Below, piece by piece: positions 1 through 7,801 of a stretch of DNA of 64,000 nucleotides. The position numbers and the translations under genes are program-made. This stretch comes from a virus. The notes beneath the pieces were generated by a model. That model made no database searches, was not told the origin of the DNA, and saw nothing but the letters and a program-made list of their open reading frames with translations. The stretch is taken from the IMG/VR virus record IMGVR_UViG_3300024324_000416, positions 1-64,000 of that record, one strand, 5' to 3'. The stretch's first letter is position 1, and each line of letters begins with the position of its first letter.

Positions 1-73
1 GAATTATAAATACTTTGTAACTATAATTTAAATATACCCCCTAAGTGTCAAAAAACTTATCTATGATAAATGA

Positions 74-102
74 TTGACATGGTGGGGGATTTTTAGTATA
101 AT
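74..102 (+). promoter_or_regulatory. Consensus -35/-10 promoter of the protease gene
   Basis: TTGACA at 74-79 and TATAAT at 97-102 are separated by exactly 17 bp. Transcription would start near 109, leaving a short leader with AGGAG at 121-125 before the ATG at 132. This is the early-type promoter class, unlike most structural-gene promoters in the window, which lack a -35 box. Confidence 0.85.
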
Positions 103-131
103 AGGGGGACGGCTATTTTTAGGAGATTGAT

Positions 132-1910
132 ATGAAGGTTGTACTGCTCACGGCAGCAGCGATGGTTGCGGGAGTCTTTGTTGCCCCGACCGCACAGGCA
201 TATATGTGTCTGGATTTAACTACATATAAATATGTGGAGGTTGCAGACTCTATTGAGTGTAGGTCATATAATAATAGGGGTGAGTTTTCTACTCCCGCCC
301 CTGTGCCTGCGGCACCAGAAGAAGATAACGAAATGGTAACGGAACCTGTTACAGAAGAAGATAACGAAATGGTAACAGCAGAGGAGTTGCTGGATGAAGA
401 CTATTTTGGATCTAATGAAGTTATTGTAGAACTTACCAATGGTGACCTTGTTACTGGTGAAGTCACCCCCGCCGAAAGAGCACAGTTGGAAGCACTCCCA
501 GAGGTAGCCCTAGTGGAAGACTCCGCACCTGTTTATATCCAGGCAGACAGTTGGGGACTAGATCGTATCAACCAGTCAGACCTTCCCTTGGATGATTATT
601 ATGACGGGGGCACCGATGGATCAGGCGTGCGTGTGTATGTCATTGATACAGGCGTTGACTATAGCCTTTCTGAGTTTGCCAATGTAGAGCAAACAGGCTT
701 TGATGCCATTGATGGTGACACATGGGGAGATGGTCGTTTTCTTATTAGGGACGGCAACCCTATGGACTGTCACGGACACGGCACTCACGTTGCGGGTACT
801 GTAGCGGGAACAAACTATGGCGTAGCACCAGGAGCAACCATTGTACCTGTGCGTGTTTTGAGTTGTAGTGGATCAGGTTCTACCCGTGGTGTTATTGAAG
901 GTATTAAGTGGTCTATTGAAGATGCCGCTGGACGACCCGCTGTTATCAATATGTCTTTGGGTGGTAGTTATTCAGCCACAATGAATAGTGCAGTACAAGA
1001 CGCAGTTGATGCGGGTATCACAGTTGTAGTAGCCGCAGGCAATTCAAATTCATATGCTTCTAGTTATTCACCTGCCTCTGCCTCTAATGCTATTACTGTT
1101 GCGTCATCTACCTCTACCGACAGAAAATCTAGTTTCTCTAACTACGGCCCATTGGTAGATATCTGGGCTCCTGGGTCTAGCATTACATCTGTGTGGTACA
1201 ACGGTGGTACAAGGACTATTAGTGGTACTTCTATGGCTTCCCCTCACGTTGCTGGTGCTGCCGCTGCCTACCTTTCAGAAAATCCAGGCTCCTCTCCTGC
1301 CGCTATTGATTCAGCCTTGAAGAGCATGTCTGTTTCTAAGATTAGTGATTCTGAAACTACAAGTCGTTTGCTCCAATGGAATGTTGGAACAGATCCCAAC
1401 CCAGAACCAGAACCTACTCCCACACCAACACCTACTCCCACACCAGAGCCAGATCCCGTGCCTGCTCCTGCTCCCCCAGCGGCACCTGCTCCTGCTCCCG
1501 CACCTCCGTCAGGTGGAGGCGGTGGTAGTGCTCCCGCACCTGCCCCAGCACCAGATCCTATCCTAGAGGTTCCTCCTGTGTGGGTTCCACCAACACCAGA
1601 GAATCCTGTTACGATTCAGTCACAGCCAGATAACGAAACGGTACCGACACAACCACGCACCATAGAAAAGGTGGGAAAGAAAACGGTAGTCACATTACAG
1701 TTTGATGCAGATGACTACACTTCTGTCCGTACCTACAAATGGAATGCCAAGAAGAAGAAGTGGGAGCGAGTGCGTTACATTGTACGCTTTGATGACGGTG
1801 TACAAATGTCCTTCAAAAAGAAGGGCAAGTATAAGGTAATGGGAGTGAATCTCTCAGACAACACAAGAGAAGCATTACTTACCTTCAAAGTCAAGAAGGT
1901 GAAGAAATGA
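132..1910 (+). CDS. Secreted subtilisin-like serine protease (S8 family)
   Basis: A 592-residue protein with a signal peptide (residues 1-23, ending A-Q-A), an inhibitor-I9-like propeptide (about 93-137) and a peptidase S8 domain (about 140-415). The triad is visible: Asp172 in VIDTGVDY, His216 in HGHGTHVAG, Ser367 in SGTSMASPH, with oxyanion Asn304 in AAGN. A long Pro/Ala/Gly linker follows (about 421-525), then a small basic C-terminal domain rich in Lys that may bind the cell wall. It should be exported by the infected cell or carried as a secreted product and cut surface proteins; the substrate is unknown. A 25-nt direct repeat (316-340 and 352-376) duplicates an EEDNEMVT segment. The ATG has AGGAG 6 nt upstream. 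An exported protease is uncommon cargo for a phage. The S8 assignment is near certain; the role is inferred. Confidence 0.95.
   Translation: MKVVLLTAAAMVAGVFVAPTAQAYMCLDLTTYKYVEVADSIECRSYNNRGEFSTPAPVPAAPEEDNEMVTEPVTEEDNEMVTAEELLDEDYFGSNEVIVELTNGDLVTGEVTPAERAQLEALPEVALVEDSAPVYIQADSWGLDRINQSDLPLDDYYDGGTDGSGVRVYVIDTGVDYSLSEFANVEQTGFDAIDGDTWGDGRFLIRDGNPMDCHGHGTHVAGTVAGTNYGVAPGATIVPVRVLSCSGSGSTRGVIEGIKWSIEDAAGRPAVINMSLGGSYSATMNSAVQDAVDAGITVVVAAGNSNSYASSYSPASASNAITVASSTSTDRKSSFSNYGPLVDIWAPGSSITSVWYNGGTRTISGTSMASPHVAGAAAAYLSENPGSSPAAIDSALKSMSVSKISDSETTSRLLQWNVGTDPNPEPEPTPTPTPTPTPEPDPVPAPAPPAAPAPAPAPPSGGGGGSAPAPAPAPDPILEVPPVWVPPTPENPVTIQSQPDNETVPTQPRTIEKVGKKTVVTLQFDADDYTSVRTYKWNAKKKKWERVRYIVRFDDGVQMSFKKKGKYKVMGVNLSDNTREALLTFKVKKVKK
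316..376 (+). repeat. 25-nt direct repeat inside the protease gene
   Basis: Two near-identical copies of about 25 nt start at 316 and 352 and encode the acidic octapeptide EEDNEMVT twice in the propeptide region. It looks like a simple in-frame duplication. Confidence 0.8.
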
Positions 1911-1960
1911 GCCAGAATACTTTATTGTGTTCCATTTATGACCTATTTGCAAAGTAATAG

Positions 1961-1971
1961 TATGGTATAAT
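1961..1971 (+). promoter_or_regulatory. Late-type extended -10 promoter
   Basis: TATGGTATAAT with the -10 at 1966-1971. The -35 position (1943-1948) reads CTATTT, no match. It lies in the 92-nt gap before the fibre gene, giving a leader of about 25 nt with a strong SD. Confidence 0.8.
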
Positions 1972-2002
1972 AAAATCAAATACTTTTCTAGGAGGATTGT
2001 TC

Positions 2003-3496
2003 GTGGGTTGGGATGAAGTAAAAGATGAAAAAGAAGGATATGTAAGAGTACGAAAGGGTAATGACCGTGGTAGTCTTGTTGGTCATATGCGTGACGCAAA
2101 CGATGATCCTAATGCAAAAGGATATATTGAACTAAATAAAGAAGACCTTGGCGGCATGGGTGATGGAGGATCTGCCCCACACTCCCATCCAGAGTATGTA
2201 GGAAAGACACATGCTCACGATGATAAGGCAGACACAACCCACACTCACAACAACTATGCAGACAAGACACACGATCATCCACCACAGGATCTAACCCACA
2301 ATCACAATGGGGTTTACCAGCCTGCGGGTACTTATGCAGACAAGACACATGCTCACCCTGAGAAGGCTGACACAACCCACACTCACGACACGACTCATAA
2401 TCACGACGCGGATTACGCACCTGTTCACGATCACCCGTATGCGTCTGACGGTCACGACCACGACGCTGCCTACAAGCATGACCATCCGTATGCGAAGGAT
2501 GACCACACGCATGACACATCGCATAGCCACGGCAATTACTTTCTCAAAGGTGGCGGGACTGACGATGACGGGAACTCGTTGCCCTTGCCTTACGGGGATG
2601 CGTTCACGCTGGGTGAGGCTGTCGATGGGGTCAAGGATGAGAACAGCGAGCAGAATGGTAGGCTAGATGCAGTTGAGGCTCACGGCCACCCTGACCTTGC
2701 GACCAAGGAAGATGTTGCGGCTTTGGAAGCGGAGATGGAACTGCTTGCCAAGACCTTGGAGTTCGGTGTATGGCAGGTTACTGATTCCAGTATTCGTCCT
2801 GGGAAAGTTAACTTGACCAGTAATGACTTTTCCGCAGTCGATAACATCTTGAATATCCACAACGAGGATACCAACGGTAAGACTCACGGCTGGACTGCTC
2901 TTGATGCTGGCTCGTACATTGAGTTAACCCAAGGCTCCTCCTCTGATGGTCGCAGTCTTGCTGACGCTGATTACGCCCTGTATGAGGTGACTAGCGTGAT
3001 GACAACTGACGACTGGGTTTCTATCACGGTGAAGTTGTATCAGGGTAACGGTGACGGGGTTAATGATGAGTTCTTCCGTATCAAGGTTATTGACCTTGCT
3101 GGTACTGACATTAACGACTTGGATTCGCGTTACGCAAAAACGAATCACACGCATGATGACAAGGTTCATCCTGGTAGGCCGTTCAGGTTTACTCCTGGCT
3201 TAAATGCCGACGGCGGCTTCCAAACCTTGGATGGTGGAGCACGGATTACCTTCGCCGTAAAAGACTTGAATGGCCTATCAAGGGTTCAGAACTCGTACCC
3301 TGATTTCTCTTGGGACGAGCATTGCAAAATAACTGTCTGGCATCGTGATTCTGGCGTTCTCAAGTTCGCGCTTAAAGCGGGAAAAACAACCGACTACAGC
3401 GCAGGGCATATTTCGTTCAAGGGTGGAGCGAAACTGTACGACAAGGGACTCGTTACTGGCGAGGTCTATGACATTGTGGTTGAGGGGTATTGGTAA
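2003..3496 (+). CDS. Histidine-rich tail fibre protein
   Basis: A 497-residue protein. The start is taken as GTG 2003, 7 nt after AGGAGG (1990-1995); the TTG at 1997 is too close to the SD. Residues about 50-175 hold more than a dozen His-x-His motifs (THAHDD, THTHNN, DHDHPY-like units) in a repetitive region. In T4-type fibres such HxH motifs line a trimer axis and bind iron or zinc; I infer a metal-stabilised trimeric shaft here. A C-terminal globular part (about 250-497) with another TNHTHDD unit probably carries the tip. From about 2380 the codons become richer in G/C than the flanks, which suggests a recombined receptor-binding tip. The stop overlaps the next ATG (TAATG), so it is coupled to the glycosidase gene. 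Confidence 0.8.
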   Translation: MGWDEVKDEKEGYVRVRKGNDRGSLVGHMRDANDDPNAKGYIELNKEDLGGMGDGGSAPHSHPEYVGKTHAHDDKADTTHTHNNYADKTHDHPPQDLTHNHNGVYQPAGTYADKTHAHPEKADTTHTHDTTHNHDADYAPVHDHPYASDGHDHDAAYKHDHPYAKDDHTHDTSHSHGNYFLKGGGTDDDGNSLPLPYGDAFTLGEAVDGVKDENSEQNGRLDAVEAHGHPDLATKEDVAALEAEMELLAKTLEFGVWQVTDSSIRPGKVNLTSNDFSAVDNILNIHNEDTNGKTHGWTALDAGSYIELTQGSSSDGRSLADADYALYEVTSVMTTDDWVSITVKLYQGNGDGVNDEFFRIKVIDLAGTDINDLDSRYAKTNHTHDDKVHPGRPFRFTPGLNADGGFQTLDGGARITFAVKDLNGLSRVQNSYPDFSWDEHCKITVWHRDSGVLKFALKAGKTTDYSAGHISFKGGAKLYDKGLVTGEVYDIVVEGYW

Positions 3497-4404
3497 TGAT
3501 TGGTATGGGATTTACGCAAACAACGGGTAAAGAAGGAAACTGGCCCAAGGAAGTAACACACGCACGCATCTGGGATATAGGTGCAACATGGAAGGATATT
3601 CATGTTGGCCCTGACCAATACAATTGGGGACGCTTAGACGAAGTAATGGCTAAGATGGAAGGTATGGGTTATAAACACATTACCTATGTTATTGCCGCTA
3701 CCCCCCGTTGGGCCGCACAAGATCCCAATGCCCCCCATAGTGCTCCTTGGTTAGGCCCAGGCACAAACTCTCTACCAGGAGATCTTAATGCTTCTTGGAA
3801 ACCATTCGTAGCAAACTTATCACAACGATACAAGGGTCGCATTCACGCATATGAAATTTGGAATGAACCACAACTTGCTGATTTTATGTATCCTTACGAT
3901 GATAAGAATCGTAACAAACTTGCTCAGATGACTAAAGACGCTTCTCGTATCATTAAGGGTAATGACCCTGCCGCAAAAATTGGGTGTGCGTCAGTATTGC
4001 CCAGACCAAGTTCGGGCGGTATGAAGAAGGCCAAGAAATATTTCACAGCACTTAAAAAGAAGGATAGTAAAAACTGGTGCGGCATTGACTTTGTTTCCTG
4101 CCACATTTATCCAATGGGCTCCACATCGCAAGGGAAGTTGTGGAAAGAATATCACCAAGACGTAAAGAAGACTATGAAGGATATGGGTTGCCCCACTACA
4201 AAACTATGGGTGACCGAAACAGCACTAGGATTACTCTCTGACGGAATCCCACAGGACAAGGTAGAGAAGTATATGCAAACCATTAAAGACTACGTTAAGG
4301 GTGGTTTTGTAATGTGGTATGCTTGGGAGCGTCCTGACTTAAAGGGTGCTTGGATTGGCGACGGCACATATGCATGGACAGCAATTAAAAAGAGGTGGAG
4401 TTGA
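3496..4404 (+). CDS. TIM-barrel glycoside hydrolase (clan A type)
   Basis: A 302-residue protein that looks like a clan GH-A glycosidase (GH39/GH5-like). The acid/base is probably Glu124 in EIWNEPQ at the end of strand 4, and the nucleophile probably Glu241 in LWVTETALG at strand 7. There is no signal peptide, so it is either virion-bound, cutting surface polysaccharide next to the fibre, or a lysis aid. The ATG at 3496 overlaps the fibre stop; an upstream in-frame TTG has no better signal. It is a paralogue of the first 320 residues of the protein at 14828-16927 (shared N-terminus: TQ, RIWD/RMWD, YNWGRLD/YSWGRLD). Exact family and sugar cannot be read from sequence alone. Confidence 0.85.
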   Translation: MIGMGFTQTTGKEGNWPKEVTHARIWDIGATWKDIHVGPDQYNWGRLDEVMAKMEGMGYKHITYVIAATPRWAAQDPNAPHSAPWLGPGTNSLPGDLNASWKPFVANLSQRYKGRIHAYEIWNEPQLADFMYPYDDKNRNKLAQMTKDASRIIKGNDPAAKIGCASVLPRPSSGGMKKAKKYFTALKKKDSKNWCGIDFVSCHIYPMGSTSQGKLWKEYHQDVKKTMKDMGCPTTKLWVTETALGLLSDGIPQDKVEKYMQTIKDYVKGGFVMWYAWERPDLKGAWIGDGTYAWTAIKKRWS

Positions 4405-4532
4405 TGATAAAGATGAGTGATACAAAATTTGATGATGCAGAAGACGAAGAGAACTTCAAGTTGAAAGATATTCAACCTGAACCTTTTGTTGACGCACCTA
4501 GTGATGATGAAGGGGTGTCTGAAGATGCGTAG
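4404..4532 (+). CDS. Small acidic protein (42 aa)
   Basis: A short ORF whose ATG overlaps the TGA of the glycosidase gene; GGTGGAG lies just upstream. The product is strongly acidic (about a third Asp/Glu) with no membrane segment. A second ATG at 4413 is possible. Its last codons overlap the start of the CHAP lysin by 8 nt, so it probably serves at least as a coupling ORF. Comparable acidic microproteins occur at 6549 and 11981. Function unknown. Confidence 0.55.
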   Translation: MIKMSDTKFDDAEDEENFKLKDIQPEPFVDAPSDDEGVSEDA

Positions 4533-5205
4533 TGTAAAGAAGCAACAGGAATGGGCGAAGGGCCAGATCAAGAACCCTAGCCAAAGTTGGGATGGAATGT
4601 GCCAGTCGTTTGCTCGTCAGTCATACGGCATGGGTGGTTTTGGCGGTAGTGCGACTATCGCTTATGGCAACGTTTCGGAAAAATTTAAGCACAAGATTAC
4701 AAAGTACAGCGACAAGGAATGGTGGTCTTCGATCCCTCAGGGTGCTCTGATTTATTCTGATTCGGGAAAATATGGTCATGCTTGGGTTGCTGCTGGTGAC
4801 GGTGCTGCTTATTCTAACGACTATAAGCGTAAAGGTAAGATAGATAAGGTTCCTGTAGATCTTCCTGGTTGGAGCAATGTAAAGAAGGCTACTCTTGGTT
4901 ACATTGACGGCTGCCAGTGGTATGACAAGGACGGCAGCAAGAGATTCGGTTTGTCGTTTGACTTGTGGGACGGCAAGATTCCTCCGTTTGAGAATGTTAT
5001 GGCAGCGTTTGAGGATCAGTCTCTTGCCAATAAAGCAGTTTGGCGACTTGCTTGCCGATTGCGGGATATTGGATACGGAAAAGGTTCTCCAGTTGCTTAT
5101 GAGCAAAAGTGGCCTAATAAAAATTATGGTATTTGGTGTGACGCTATGAAGTTGGATAGTAAAAACTTCAGCGAAGTTGAGTTCAATCTAATCTTTGGTG
5201 TGTAA
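4525..5205 (+). CDS. CHAP-domain lysin with C-terminal module
   Basis: A 226-residue protein starting at ATG 4525 (AAGGGGTG 7 nt upstream); longer upstream starts lack an SD. Residues about 20-130 resemble a CHAP cysteine amidase/endopeptidase: Cys26 in WDGMCQSFAR and His85 in KYGHAWVAAG are the likely catalytic pair. Residues about 147-226 form a module also found at the C-termini of the two amidases at 5338 and 6713 (LWDGK-PP, LANKAVWRL, RLRDIGYGKGSPV, WPNKNYGIWCDA), presumably cell-wall binding. It opens the lysis cassette. CHAP assignment is good; bond specificity is unknown. Confidence 0.8.
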   Translation: MRSVKKQQEWAKGQIKNPSQSWDGMCQSFARQSYGMGGFGGSATIAYGNVSEKFKHKITKYSDKEWWSSIPQGALIYSDSGKYGHAWVAAGDGAAYSNDYKRKGKIDKVPVDLPGWSNVKKATLGYIDGCQWYDKDGSKRFGLSFDLWDGKIPPFENVMAAFEDQSLANKAVWRLACRLRDIGYGKGSPVAYEQKWPNKNYGIWCDAMKLDSKNFSEVEFNLIFGV

Positions 5206-5263
5206 CGCTACTATTTACCACGCAAATTACACGGCAGACGTTTAATTTACATGCTTATTTCTA

Positions 5264-5285
5264 ACTACCCCTTTTTCGGGGTAGT
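5264..5285 (+). terminator. Hairpin before the amidase promoter
   Basis: ACTACCCC (5264-5271) pairs with GGGGTAGT (5278-5285) around a TTTTTC loop. There is no U-tract on the + strand, so termination efficiency is uncertain. A late-type promoter starts 7 nt later, a layout that recurs at three other sites. Confidence 0.55.
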
Positions 5286-5291
5286 CAAAAA

Positions 5292-5302
5292 TATGGTATA
5301 AT
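5292..5302 (+). promoter_or_regulatory. Late-type extended -10 promoter of amidase A
   Basis: TATGGTATAAT with -10 at 5297-5302; the -35 position reads TTTCGG, no match. It gives a leader of about 29 nt ending in AAGGAGG before GTG 5338. Confidence 0.8.
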
Positions 5303-5337
5303 AAAGAGTAATATAAATAAATGAGAAGGAGGTTACT

Positions 5338-6243
5338 GTGAGCGTTTCGGCAAAAGAGTTTGAGAAAGCAATCAACGAATCAGGCATTGCTAAAATCAAG
5401 TGGTGGAAAGACTGGGACAAGAACGACTGGAATGGTCGTAAAGGTTGGTCTACTAAGAGTGGAGACCCTCAGGGTTTGCTACTTCATCATAATGGTGGTG
5501 CTGCTACTGAGTCTACCAAACCCGAAGACAATAATGATTGCTCTAAAGATGACAATGGTGCTAAATTTGTAAATCGTCATCCTGACTTTAATTCGCCTGC
5601 CTCTCAATTCTTTTTGCGGCGTTGCGGTAAGTTAGATGTTAATGCTTACACACAATGCTATCACGCAGGCAAGGGCGATTTCACTGGTACTGATTGGGCA
5701 GGTCACAAGATCCCTAAAGACTCGGCTAACGGCTATCTGATGGGCATTGAGATTGCTTCCAAGGGCAAGAAGAATGACTTCACTGAAGCACAATGGGAAA
5801 CACTAACTAAGTTGGCAATTACTCTCAAAAAACTTTATGGATGGAAAGATCTCTCAAATTTCTACTTCCCAAGGCATAAAGACTGGGCAGGTTCACGGAA
5901 AAACGATATTCAGGCTTCGGGAAAATTTGTGCAGGGTAAGTTTGAAGAGTATGGGCAACTTTGGGACGGTAAGGTTCCTCCTTACGATTCAGTTCTTGCT
6001 GCTCAGGCAGATCAAACTCTTGCTAATAAGGCAGTTTTTAGGCTCACTAATAGATTGCATGATATTGGCTTTGGTAAAAGTACCCCTGTTGTTTACAAAC
6101 AGACTTGGCCTAATAAGAATTATGGATTGTGGTGTGATGCTAATGGCGTTGATGCAAGCGCAGTTTACACTATCAAGGTTCATTCACAAATTTTCGACAC
6201 TCCACTTTTGTGTGAGTGCTGTGGTCAGGAGTTGCCTGCATAG
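5338..6243 (+). CDS. N-acetylmuramoyl-L-alanine amidase (Amidase_2), copy A
   Basis: A 301-residue zinc amidase that should cleave the lactoyl-peptide bond of peptidoglycan. The core (about 30-205) has HHNGG with His50/His51, YHAGKGDF with His109, the GIEIASKG strand, and FPRHKDWAGSRK with His180, matching the Amidase_2 metal/catalytic set. Residues about 207-285 are the C-terminal module shared with the other two lysins. The last 12 residues add an unusual Cys cluster (CECCGQE). The start is GTG 5338 with AAGGAGG 5 nt upstream. It is about 60% identical by eye to copy B at 6713 through the catalytic domain, and lies immediately before the holin. Confidence 0.92.
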   Translation: MSVSAKEFEKAINESGIAKIKWWKDWDKNDWNGRKGWSTKSGDPQGLLLHHNGGAATESTKPEDNNDCSKDDNGAKFVNRHPDFNSPASQFFLRRCGKLDVNAYTQCYHAGKGDFTGTDWAGHKIPKDSANGYLMGIEIASKGKKNDFTEAQWETLTKLAITLKKLYGWKDLSNFYFPRHKDWAGSRKNDIQASGKFVQGKFEEYGQLWDGKVPPYDSVLAAQADQTLANKAVFRLTNRLHDIGFGKSTPVVYKQTWPNKNYGLWCDANGVDASAVYTIKVHSQIFDTPLLCECCGQELPA

Positions 6244-6277
6244 TGTTTATGTTGCAGACCAAAGGGGTGTATTGTGA

Positions 6278-6514
6278 GTGAAGAATGTAGATCTTAAAGT
6301 TCTTGCTTTAAGTATTGTTGGTACTGTACTTGTTCTCCTTGTGTTTGGCGGACTTATTCGGGCAATAAAGGATGGCTCTGGACTTGATCCTGGTACCGCT
6401 TCTGCCGCCTTTGCACTTCTAGGTGCTATGGTTGCAGGCTCTCTTGGAGCAACGGCAGTCAAAAAGGATATAGACAATAAAGAAGAAGAAGAGGAAGAGG
6501 ACGAAGACTACTAA
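6278..6514 (+). CDS. Holin
   Basis: A 78-residue protein from GTG 6278 (AAGGGGTG 8 nt upstream). It has two hydrophobic segments, about 8-30 (ALSIVGTVLVLLVFGGLI) and about 42-62 (SAAFALLGAMVAGSLGATAV), then a highly acidic tail of Glu/Asp. Two membrane spans, small size, a charged tail and a position between two endolysin genes fit a class II-like holin that releases lysins through the membrane. Family-level identity was not recognised; the call rests on topology and context. Confidence 0.8.
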   Translation: MKNVDLKVLALSIVGTVLVLLVFGGLIRAIKDGSGLDPGTASAAFALLGAMVAGSLGATAVKKDIDNKEEEEEEDEDY

Positions 6515-6517
6515 AGT

Positions 6518-6528
6518 TGTGGTATAAT
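6518..6528 (+). promoter_or_regulatory. Late-type promoter (exact TGTGGTATAAT)
   Basis: -10 at 6523-6528, 4 nt after the holin stop. The -35 position reads GACGAA, no match. It drives the microprotein and amidase B; the leader carries CGGAGGTAAG. Confidence 0.8.
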
Positions 6529-6548
6529 GTTTTTCGGAGGTAAGTAAA

Positions 6549-6710
6549 ATGGACCCAAGAGAACGGCAACGTTTGGCTCGTGAAGCAGCCAAGGCTGGAA
6601 AGAATCCTGCCCCTGCCCCTGCACCTGTAGAAGAGGTTGTAGAGGTAGAAGAGGTAGTGGAGGTAGAAGTAGATCAGGAAGATAAACCCAGAACATTTTG
6701 GGGTGGCTGA
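6549..6710 (+). CDS. Small Pro/Ala and Glu/Val repeat protein (53 aa)
   Basis: ATG 6549 follows GGAGG by 11 nt and is the first gene of the transcript from the 6518 promoter. The N-terminus is basic, followed by a PAPAPAP stretch, then a Glu-Val repeat (EEVVEVEEVVEVEV), then KPRTFWGG. It has no membrane segment and looks like a linker or low-complexity adaptor. It ends 2 nt before the amidase B start. Function unknown. Confidence 0.6.
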   Translation: MDPRERQRLAREAAKAGKNPAPAPAPVEEVVEVEEVVEVEVDQEDKPRTFWGG

Positions 6711-6712
6711 TC

Positions 6713-7603
6713 ATGGCTGTATCATCAGACAAGTTTAAGAAGGCACTAGATGCCTCTGGGTTAGACATTGAGTGGATGAGTGGTTGGAAGAACACTTGGC
6801 ACGGAATGAGTGCATGGAAGGGTAAGAACGGTAACCCCGTTGCCTTGATGCTTCATCATACCGCAGGTGCTTCCACAGATTCTACTGACCCCAAGCACAA
6901 GGGAAACCAATGTTCTGCTGATGACGGGCAGGTAAAGTTCGTACACCGCCACCCAGAGTTCAAAAGTCCCGCATCGCAATTCACTTTGCGACGTTGTGGT
7001 AAGTTAGCGATTAACGCCTACAAGCCTTGCTACCATGCAGGTAAGGGAGATTTTTCTGGTACAGAGTGGAAGGGTCTTGGAATTCCCAAGGACTCCGCAA
7101 ATACCTACCTCATGGGAATTGAAATCGTTTCGAAGGGACTTAAAGAAGATCTAACAGAAAATCAATGGCGAACACTCGCTACCCTTGCTAAGACACTTTC
7201 TGATTTGTATGGTTGGGGAGATACCGATACTTTCCACTTCCCCCGACACAAGGACTACGCTCCAGATCGCAAGGTAGATATCAAGGCATCAAACAAAATG
7301 GTGCAGAAGAAGTTCCAAGAGTACGCAGGACTATGGGATGGCAAGGTTCCAGCCATCGAAGGAATCTACAATGCCGAATTCGATCCTACACTCAAGAACC
7401 CTGCTACATGGAGACTTGCTAGTCGCCTAGCAGATTTGGGACACTACAAAGGCACACCTGTTAAGGGTGAAGTCGGATATCCAAAGAAAGCAATGGAAAA
7501 CTTTAATGCAAATACTAATATGGAAGACAAGTCAGCCTATGGTCCTAAGGCACATCGAAAAATCTTTAACATCGACAAGAGTGTTCCTGACGAAGAACTG
7601 TAA
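6713..7603 (+). CDS. N-acetylmuramoyl-L-alanine amidase (Amidase_2), copy B
   Basis: A 296-residue paralogue of the amidase at 5338. The same motifs appear in order: LHHTAG (His48/His49), YHAGKGDF (His108), GIEIVSKG, FPRHKDYAPDRK (His179). The C-terminal module (about 204-290) is more diverged from the WPNKNYG form in the other two lysins. The start at ATG 6713 is 2 nt after the upstream stop; a longer in-frame start at 6698 would overlap that gene. Two active-looking amidases plus a CHAP lysin in one cassette suggest different wall targets or separate roles, one virion-borne and one lytic. Confidence 0.92.
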   Translation: MAVSSDKFKKALDASGLDIEWMSGWKNTWHGMSAWKGKNGNPVALMLHHTAGASTDSTDPKHKGNQCSADDGQVKFVHRHPEFKSPASQFTLRRCGKLAINAYKPCYHAGKGDFSGTEWKGLGIPKDSANTYLMGIEIVSKGLKEDLTENQWRTLATLAKTLSDLYGWGDTDTFHFPRHKDYAPDRKVDIKASNKMVQKKFQEYAGLWDGKVPAIEGIYNAEFDPTLKNPATWRLASRLADLGHYKGTPVKGEVGYPKKAMENFNANTNMEDKSAYGPKAHRKIFNIDKSVPDEEL

Positions 7604-7758
7604 GTAAGTGTGAAGATACAAAGCACAAGAGCGATAAGTTTAGTATAGAACACAACCACACCTAGGGCGAACTCGTGGCTATGAATCTCGGGGCAAGATA
7701 TATAGGATGATGACTTAACCTATAATTCGGCGGCAGAGAAAAAATATTTTCTTAAATT
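7604..7758 (+). other. Intergenic gap, no gene seen, possible structure
   Basis: No ORF with a plausible start is visible in this gap, the longest in the window (198 nt to the next ATG). A clear inverted repeat TATAGG...CCTATA spans about 7701-7724. The central part, about 7671-7740, is richer in G/C than typical gaps here. I see no tRNA T-loop or terminator U-tract. It may hold an RNA or an operator; unassigned. Confidence 0.35.
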
Positions 7759-7769
7759 TATGGTATAAT
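7759..7769 (+). promoter_or_regulatory. Late-type extended -10 promoter
   Basis: TATGGTATAAT, -10 at 7764-7769; -35 position AAAATA, no match. It opens the fibre operon beginning with the small MGW protein at 7802, with a leader of about 25 nt. Confidence 0.8.
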
Positions 7770-7801
7770 TATATCAATACTTTGAACGAGGGTGATTATT
7801 A

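Noticed and set aside
1345-1566. Proline/leucine-rich ORF inside the protease linker
   Set aside because: It is the frame shadow of the Pro/Ala repeat and has no start signal.
2180-2540. Regular repeats resembling a CRISPR array
   Set aside because: They are degenerate coding repeats of His-x-His units without constant spacers.
7604-7758. A tRNA or tmRNA in the gap
   Set aside because: No T-loop, acceptor stem or CCA end could be placed.
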